Assembly (NCBI GenBank): GCA_035772405.1
Contig: JAYKKM010000262.1
Location: 601,001-665,000, forward strand
Direction of reading: 5' to 3'
From: Chrysogorgia sp. JL179-B06
Lineage: Eukaryota > Cnidaria > Anthozoa > Scleralcyonacea > Chrysogorgiidae
DNA: 64,000 nucleotides
Each line of letters begins with the position of its first letter. Position 1 is the stretch's first letter. A model generated the notes under the pieces. That model did no database searches. It was not told the DNA's origin and saw nothing but the letters and a program-made list of their open reading frames with translations. The position numbers and the translations under genes are program-made. Shown here one piece after another: positions 59,306 through 64,000 of this stretch.

Positions 59306-60382
59306 TTAAATCTTATTTATTTCAGAAGCAGGTACCCACGAATTAAACTTGTTTGGGTACCCTAACCATTTTACAAGATGTTGTACATTTTTGCCTCTTC
59401 CACGTTTCTTAAGGATTTTTTCGATTTCGTAGACGTCATCTGCACGTTTGATAATCTTTTGCAATTCTTTATCGTAAAATGTTCCTTTCAGTTCTTCGCC
59501 GTCATAGTCTTTGAGTTTATACACAGGTGGATCGCGAGGTACTTGTTTGCTTACAGTAAATATTTCTTTTGAGAAATTTGGCAGGTAGCCTTTCTCAAAA
59601 GTACGTTTTATTTTGCTAATTCTTACTTGGTCACCAATCTTAAACTTGTACTTTACATTTTTCACACCACTATGTTCGTCGTACAAAGTGTGCCATACTT
59701 TCTTTTCGTTTTCGACAGTAACATCTGCTGGCTTTGTTTTAATACTACGATGAACACTATGATTATAAGAGTACATTAAATCAGGCAGCATGTCAATGTA
59801 CCGCATGGTTTTCTTGGCTGTGAAGTATCGCCACATCCTTGTCTTTAGAGTACGAATCAAACGTTCTACGATGGATGCTTTCGTTTCGTTATACGTGTTG
59901 TACAATTCTATGTCCTCTTCTTTCATAAGTGCTTGAAAATGTCTGTTGAAAAACTCAGTTCCTTGATCAGTCATGATCTTTTCAGGCTTGCGTCCAGAAG
60001 ACAAAATGACTTTGAAAGCTTCAACCAGAGAAGCACCTGTTTTGTTTTTCAAAGGAACCACCCAGGCATACTTTGAAAAGACATCAATGCATACGAGTAG
60101 ATAGCGATAACCATCGTTAAACTTCTGCATACTTTGCATGTCCGCTAAATCCATTTGCCATTGCTGGTCAATACCACCCACAATCACACGGTTTCTTTTA
60201 AAACTTCGACGAACAGGTTTATGTAAAGTGTATGCATCTTGTGACATCAACCATTCTTTAATTTGCTTACGACTTAAGTTATACTTCCCCTCTTTTTTAA
60301 TATCATCATACAAACGATTCACTCCACCAAATCCTCCCGACCGTTTTGGATCGTAATAAACACTAGACAGGTAATCATCCAT
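59306..60382 (-). CDS. Retrovirus-type integrase with C-terminal chromodomain
   Basis: 358 residues. The catalytic DDE triad is D78 (QWQMDLADM), D139 (IMTDQGTEF) and E173 (KASIVERL), with 33 residues between the last two. The order is an N-terminal helical DNA-binding part, the rve core (about 65-225), a small beta domain (245-310) and a chromodomain (317-356; YEIEKIL, VQHLVKWLGY, NSWVPASEI). It inserts the element into host DNA with a 6-bp duplication; the chromodomain may steer it to methylated histones. The catalytic residues are intact. Confidence 0.93.
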   Translation of the reverse strand: MDDYLSSVYYDPKRSGGFGGVNRLYDDIKKEGKYNLSRKQIKEWLMSQDAYTLHKPVRRSFKRNRVIVGGIDQQWQMDLADMQSMQKFNDGYRYLLVCIDVFSKYAWVVPLKNKTGASLVEAFKVILSSGRKPEKIMTDQGTEFFNRHFQALMKEEDIELYNTYNETKASIVERLIRTLKTRMWRYFTAKKTMRYIDMLPDLMYSYNHSVHRSIKTKPADVTVENEKKVWHTLYDEHSGVKNVKYKFKIGDQVRISKIKRTFEKGYLPNFSKEIFTVSKQVPRDPPVYKLKDYDGEELKGTFYDKELQKIIKRADDVYEIEKILKKRGRGKNVQHLVKWLGYPNKFNSWVPASEINKI

Positions 60383-60439
60383 GTTGCATGCTTTGCTATC
60401 GCATATAGAATGAAAGAATATGTTAAATTATGAACTCTT

Positions 60440-60673
60440 TTATTCTTGGACTTCGACATTTTGAATACTGTCTCTTTCGTCTAAAATAGTCTCGTTTATC
60501 GGTTGTGCATTTTCAATATGCTCGTAGTTTTTGATGGTTTTACTATTGTAACCCATCTGTAAATGTCCCTCGAGATTGAGATCATTGCGCCCAAAACTTA
60601 TACCTATTTTAAACATTTTCTGTCGGTTATGGTTTTTGTTTATCTTTGGATTTTTGCTAGCAGAATGACCCAT
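60440..60673 (-). CDS. Small ORF with N-myristoylation-type start, 77 aa
   Basis: It starts MGHSASKNPK, with Gly2 and Ser6 as in N-myristoylated proteins, in a strong initiation context (A at -3, G at +4). The rest is hydrophilic (GRNDLNLEGHLQMGYNSKTI) and ends acidic. No family is recognised. It fills the gap between integrase and the next gene and is overlapped by a plus-strand open frame that looks random. Moderate to low certainty that it is translated. Confidence 0.4.
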   Translation of the reverse strand: MGHSASKNPKINKNHNRQKMFKIGISFGRNDLNLEGHLQMGYNSKTIKNYEHIENAQPINETILDERDSIQNVEVQE

Positions 60674-60892
60674 GTTTTATGTTTACACGATGGCTTGTAT
60701 TGCACTATGAAGATGGCATACGTCGTGTCGTTGGCTCTTAATAAATTTTATAGTCATCAAACAAATATTATCAAACACGTGTCAAACTTGTATAGGGCAT
60801 TATAAGACATTTTCAACTCGTAGAAAACTGTTAAACATTCTCTGATACTCTTCAGGTAAAGTCCTATTCATTCGAGCTGTTGTATTTTCCAA

Positions 60893-61324
60893 ATGTCTAA
60901 TTCATCACAAAACAAGCCTGATTCTTTCGACATTGACAATAAAGAATTATTTCTTCATCATCGTCAGAAACGTATCGAAGACAAACTTTTGAAGAGTTAC
61001 GCTGTAGAAATAGGTTCGTTAATATCTCGAATTGTTGCTGAGAACTGTAATGGTTGCATCATTGAACATCCTTCTCAAAGACAACATGACTGTCTCATGA
61101 TGGAAAGGGATGAACAGTTATGTATGTACTTCGACGAGGCATATTCAAAGATTTCTGAAGCAAATGTCATGGATGCTTTTACCAAAAGTTTAAACGATAT
61201 TAAACCTAGCGTCAACGGTCTTGAACTGCTCAAGTATACATACTATGACTGGAGATCTGTCTTTTGTATAGATCAGAGACATATACTAAAACAAGAAATT
61301 TTTAAGCTGCTGGGGGCCGGATAA
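60893..61324 (+). CDS. Conserved Polinton-associated Cys/His protein, 143 aa
   Basis: A helical N terminus (about 16-48) leads to the motif C52-N-G-C55-I-I-E-H59-P-S-Q-R-Q-H65-D-C67, whose spacing would suit a zinc site. A second helical half ends YDWRSVFCIDQRHILKQE. Proteins with this C-x2-C...HPSQ-x2-H-x-C pattern accompany capsid and polymerase genes in cnidarian Polintons (from memory); the function is unknown. It is a lone rightward gene between two leftward ones. An AATAAA lies 70 bp past its stop. Confidence 0.78.
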   Translation: MSNSSQNKPDSFDIDNKELFLHHRQKRIEDKLLKSYAVEIGSLISRIVAENCNGCIIEHPSQRQHDCLMMERDEQLCMYFDEAYSKISEANVMDAFTKSLNDIKPSVNGLELLKYTYYDWRSVFCIDQRHILKQEIFKLLGAG

Positions 61325-61393
61325 GTACGTGATGTGAATTTGACGAGTTGCATGTGGTGAGAGCGCTAGTTCTGTCTGTATAGTTTTGAAAAT

Positions 61394-61399
61394 AATAAA
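61394..61399 (+). terminator. Polyadenylation signal of the 143-aa gene
   Basis: AATAAA 70 bp past the stop codon. It is the only canonical signal on this strand before the stem-loop at 61,540. Confidence 0.55.
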
Positions 61400-61481
61400 A
61401 TGATTTTACGTACACCTTGGGTCAGAGTTCGACTACATTTTTTGTTTGCTAACGCGAACAGTAGTTACAGTATTTATAAAT

Positions 61482-61506
61482 GGCTCTTTCACATATACTA
61501 AAAGAA
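61482..61506 (+). other. Partial copy of the histone-type stem-loop
   Basis: ggctctttca is followed by catatactaaaaga. It has the left arm, loop and purine element of the complete copy at 61,540, but the right arm is missing. Both copies are preceded by ttataaa. Confidence 0.6.
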
Positions 61507-61539
61507 TGGTGACGAAACACTCGAAACGTGTTTATAAAC

Positions 61540-61574
61540 GGCTCTTTCAGGAGCCACCATCTTTACTAAAAGAG
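61540..61574 (+). promoter_or_regulatory. Histone-mRNA-type 3' stem-loop with downstream purine element
   Basis: GGCTCT-TTCA-GGAGCC (61,540-61,555) forms a 6-bp stem, with a U-G closing pair, and a 4-nt loop. ACCA follows, and 8 nt later comes AAAAGAG (61,568-61,574). This reproduces the layout of metazoan replication-dependent histone mRNA ends: stem-loop, ACCCA-like cleavage flank, and U7-binding purine-rich element. No histone reading frame is nearby. If active, it would end a rightward transcript, perhaps of the 143-aa gene, without a poly(A) tail and tie it to S phase. Confidence 0.55.
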
Positions 61575-61737
61575 TTCTCGGTGTGAAAGCAGTGTGAAAC
61601 GTATATGGCCCGCCCGTCATGAAATCACACGATAAATAGTGTTAATAAAAAATATATAATTACAGTTCCCTATTTACAATCAAACTTTAGTGTTCAAAAA
61701 TCCCCCAAACAAAGTATAAAATATATTTACAAACACA

Positions 61738-64000
61738 CTAAAACCCGTAAGGCAACGTATTAAAATTATCTACAATTACGCGTTTATTATATACAACTCG
61801 ATAGTCCTTTGTCTCACTTCGGGTTAAAACACTCTTATCACTTGTATCACGCACTATTTTAAATGGGATATCTACACTAACTCTCTCTGGCCCTACACCT
61901 GTAACCATATCACGCATAACATTGAAATTTACTGTTTCTAACGTCTGGAAATTTAAAGTAATGCCTCGTATCTTACAACATGTTTTACCATTATTCAACT
62001 CATAGGCATAGTTTTTGGGTCCCCCAGAAACGAAGGTCGTAATATACCCTCCATCCAGCTCGTCGGTGAGCTCGCCAAGGTAAACCCCTGTCTCAGGTTC
62101 AGGTTCCCCAGGTTTACTGGTGTAAATCACAGAGTCCGTGTCGTAATATAGTACCCTTTCATTCAACTGCTCCAACACGCTGTAAAGTTTAAGGCGGGCA
62201 TGGGCCGTCGTGAAAGCGGCGATGACCACATTGGTTCTGGCGTTTGGCTCTATGAAATTTTCCTTGCTCTCGTATCGGAGTTCTATGACGTCATCGCTCA
62301 CGAAAGGTGCATCGGTTACCTCTATCTGGTCAGCCGTCAGCATATCGAAGTACTCTTGTGGCTCTGACACGAGTTTGGTTTTAGACATGTTCGGTTTCTG
62401 GGCGAACTTTCCTGTGAAATAAAATAAACGAAACAAAATACATGCATAAGTTTTCGTAATTAACCGAATCCTATTCTTTTTCAACATATTTATACGTACC
62501 CCAAAATGAATTAAGCATCAATTTCGCCAAGGCACGCAGTCCAGGGTTCTTTTGAATTTTGGCTCGGTCTAGAAGCACACCTTCCCGTTCAAAATACTCG
62601 TCGATGTATTGCTGTTTCTTTTCCGTGGTGTCACAGCCCTCGGGAAAACCGCTGGATTCCTGCTTGATCTTTAAAAAAGTGTCAATGTAATCTTTAAAGA
62701 GTTCATCACTCTGTTGTGGGAAGTGCCACACTTCGTGAATGGCAAGCAAACGGTAGCCCATCCCCAAAGCTTTCTGCAATTCATTCGTTACCCATGAACC
62801 CTGAATGGAACGCTCCTGATCGCTGTGATTGCATGGCTCCTGGTTCAAACCATCTGCACAGGACTGACATAATGGAAACATCAATTTTCCGTGGGCACGG
62901 TAGGGGAGAACAGGGTGTAGAAGTCGTCGGGGAGGAAGAACGGTACATTTCACCATACCGAAATATTGTGAAATATCCCCAAAGTTCTCTGTGATGATCT
63001 CGGGATGGCCAACGGGATAAGCACCATACTTGTTACACCAGGGATAGAGACTGGTGAAGTCCACGTAATGCACTTTCTCACCGGGTTGACACTGATGAAA
63101 TAATTTCGTAGCATTGGTTCTTCCACCATAGAAGGCATGTCTTGGTTCAAGCGGCTCCACGATTGTGAAATTGTCGAAATAGGTCTTCATCTCAGGGTTG
63201 GTTTCGAGCTCTCTCCTCATGTCACACTCCCACATCTCAACGATATTATAACCTTGGCTTTTCAGATAACGTGTTTTCTTGAGAGTGTGTTGGTGTAAAT
63301 CTTGCATGTTTTGTTGATTTACAGGGTTGATAGTGTCTCTTGCGTAGCAGCGGATGCAACCATGCCAAAAGCAGCCATGAAATTCGTAAACGGTGTTAGA
63401 CTCTGCGTGAAAACCGTCGACGCGATACTTTCCTATGCGTTGCTCGCCAAAATTGCGGGAATGACGAATGGAAATGGCGATGCTTTGGGCGGTGTACGCT
63501 AACCATTTCAGGGCGATGACCGATTGTTTATCTTCAGGTCTATAACCAAGGGGCGGGATAATAGCGATGGAGTTCTCCCGGAGAAAATTCTTGCGGAATA
63601 CAAGATTGCAGGCCGATGCAATAGTCAGGCATTTCTCAAACGGGTCGATGTCAGTAACGGAACGAAACAGTTCACGAAATTCAAGACAGCAACGTCGAAG
63701 GATATCGACGTCCGAACGACAATACATGAGGATTTCATCTTGGAAGTTGAACACATAATTGTTGGCTTTTAGATTATTATACCAGACATAAAATTTAGTA
63801 CGGTCATCCGAAGTCATGCCATCAGGGTTGTAATAACTTGCGTCTGGAAGAGGGCCTTCATAGTCTTGGTTGGCTTCGGTGTTGAAATAGTGTGGGAAAT
63901 AGCCTTTGGCAAGTTCATTTAGGCCGAATGTCTTGGGGAAATTTGCGAGTCTCATCGGGATAAAACATAACGAATCGACAAACTTGATATTTAACACTGG
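61738..64000 (-). CDS. Protein-primed-type DNA polymerase B, two exons, 5' end outside window
   Basis: Exon parts are 62,500 to beyond the right edge and 61,738-62,411, joined across an 88-bp GT-AG intron. The visible part has exonuclease motif III (YCRSDVDIL), an endonuclease-like segment (VDG, YEFHGCFWHGC, MWECD), palm motif A (DFTSLYP), motif B (KLMLNSFWG, at the exon end) and motif C (YYDTDSVIY, in the second exon). The order is that of DNA_pol_B_2 enzymes of Polintons, adenoviruses and linear plasmids. It replicates the element. The N-terminal part with exonuclease motifs I and II is outside the window. Catalytic aspartates are present. Confidence 0.92.
62412..62499 (-). other. 88-bp spliceosomal intron in DNA polymerase B
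   Basis: The donor is GG/GTACGTAT and the acceptor TTTATTTCACAG/G on the minus strand. Read through, the frame stops eight codons after NSFWG. Removing the intron places the conserved polymerase sequence after motif B directly in frame, so both junctions are supported by protein conservation. Confidence 0.88.

Larger units (their letters stand above)
52981..64000. mobile_element. Polinton/Maverick (adintovirus-like) element, right end outside window
   Basis: One contiguous set encodes chromodomain integrase, protein-primed-type DNA polymerase B, packaging ATPase, adenain-type protease, and major and minor capsid proteins, the hallmark set of Polintons and adintoviruses. Genes form a rightward block (53.2-56.0 kb) and a leftward block (56.2-60.4 kb) meeting at a shared 3' region. 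Then come one rightward gene (60.9-61.3 kb) and the leftward polymerase. All frames seen are open, so this copy may be capable of making virions or was so recently. The left boundary is an estimate based on the first subterminal repeat. The 6-bp target duplication and terminal inverted repeats cannot be checked because the right end is missing. Confidence 0.93.

Overview
This is a metazoan nuclear genome window, most probably cnidarian (anthozoan-like). The reasons are spliced GT-AG genes (a fibrinogen-domain membrane protein and a TBATA/SPATIAL-like first exon), a dense load of foldback, TTAA-flanked and hAT-type elements, a decayed LINE, and a Polinton/Maverick (adintovirus-like) element whose accessory genes resemble those I associate with cnidarian genomes. 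The species assignment is inference; nothing in the window proves it.

Layout. 1-29,958 is one uninterrupted satellite array of about 300 monomers, 100 bp each, with a telomere-like TTAGGG-containing G-rich core. It has three inverted patches with identical breakpoints, a 9.6-kb higher-order duplication, and a second higher-order family of about 594 bp near its right end. 29,960-37,600 is a graveyard of mobile DNA: two TTAA-flanked foldback elements, a hairpin with a ribozyme-like core, LINE reverse-transcriptase remnants, and a 2.36-kb near-perfect palindromic DNA transposon with a 6-bp target duplication, nested in a tRNA-derived SINE-like insert. 38,587-41,477 is a complete three-exon gene for a type II membrane fibrinogen-related protein. 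It is followed at once by a second 100-bp-period satellite (41,586-44,009). 44-49 kb holds dispersed repeats, another foldback, and a partial duplicate of the fibrinogen gene's promoter and first exon (47,186-47,829). 49,279-49,651 is the first coding exon of a TBATA-like gene; its later exons are not visible. 50,386-50,790 is a hAT-type non-autonomous element.

From about 53 kb to the right edge lies a Polinton/adintovirus-like element, truncated by the window. A rightward block encodes a triple GRF-finger protein, a possible Bcl-2-like protein, the packaging ATPase, a small basic pX-like protein and a 242-aa conserved protein. A tightly packed leftward block encodes an adenain-type protease, major capsid protein, a basic glycine-rich minor virion protein, a penton-like protein and a chromodomain integrase. 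Next come a small possibly myristoylated ORF and a Cys/His-motif protein, then protein-primed-type DNA polymerase B on the minus strand, open to the edge. Together these cover integration (integrase), replication (PolB), assembly (capsid proteins, ATPase, protease) and possible host interaction (Bcl-2-like, GRF). The reading frames look intact, so the copy is young or still functional.

The most unusual signals are an 88-bp intron splitting the polymerase at motif B, a Vsr-like endonuclease motif inside the polymerase, a BH1-like segment in a 123-aa protein, and a histone-mRNA-type 3' stem-loop with a purine-rich downstream element inside the viral element.
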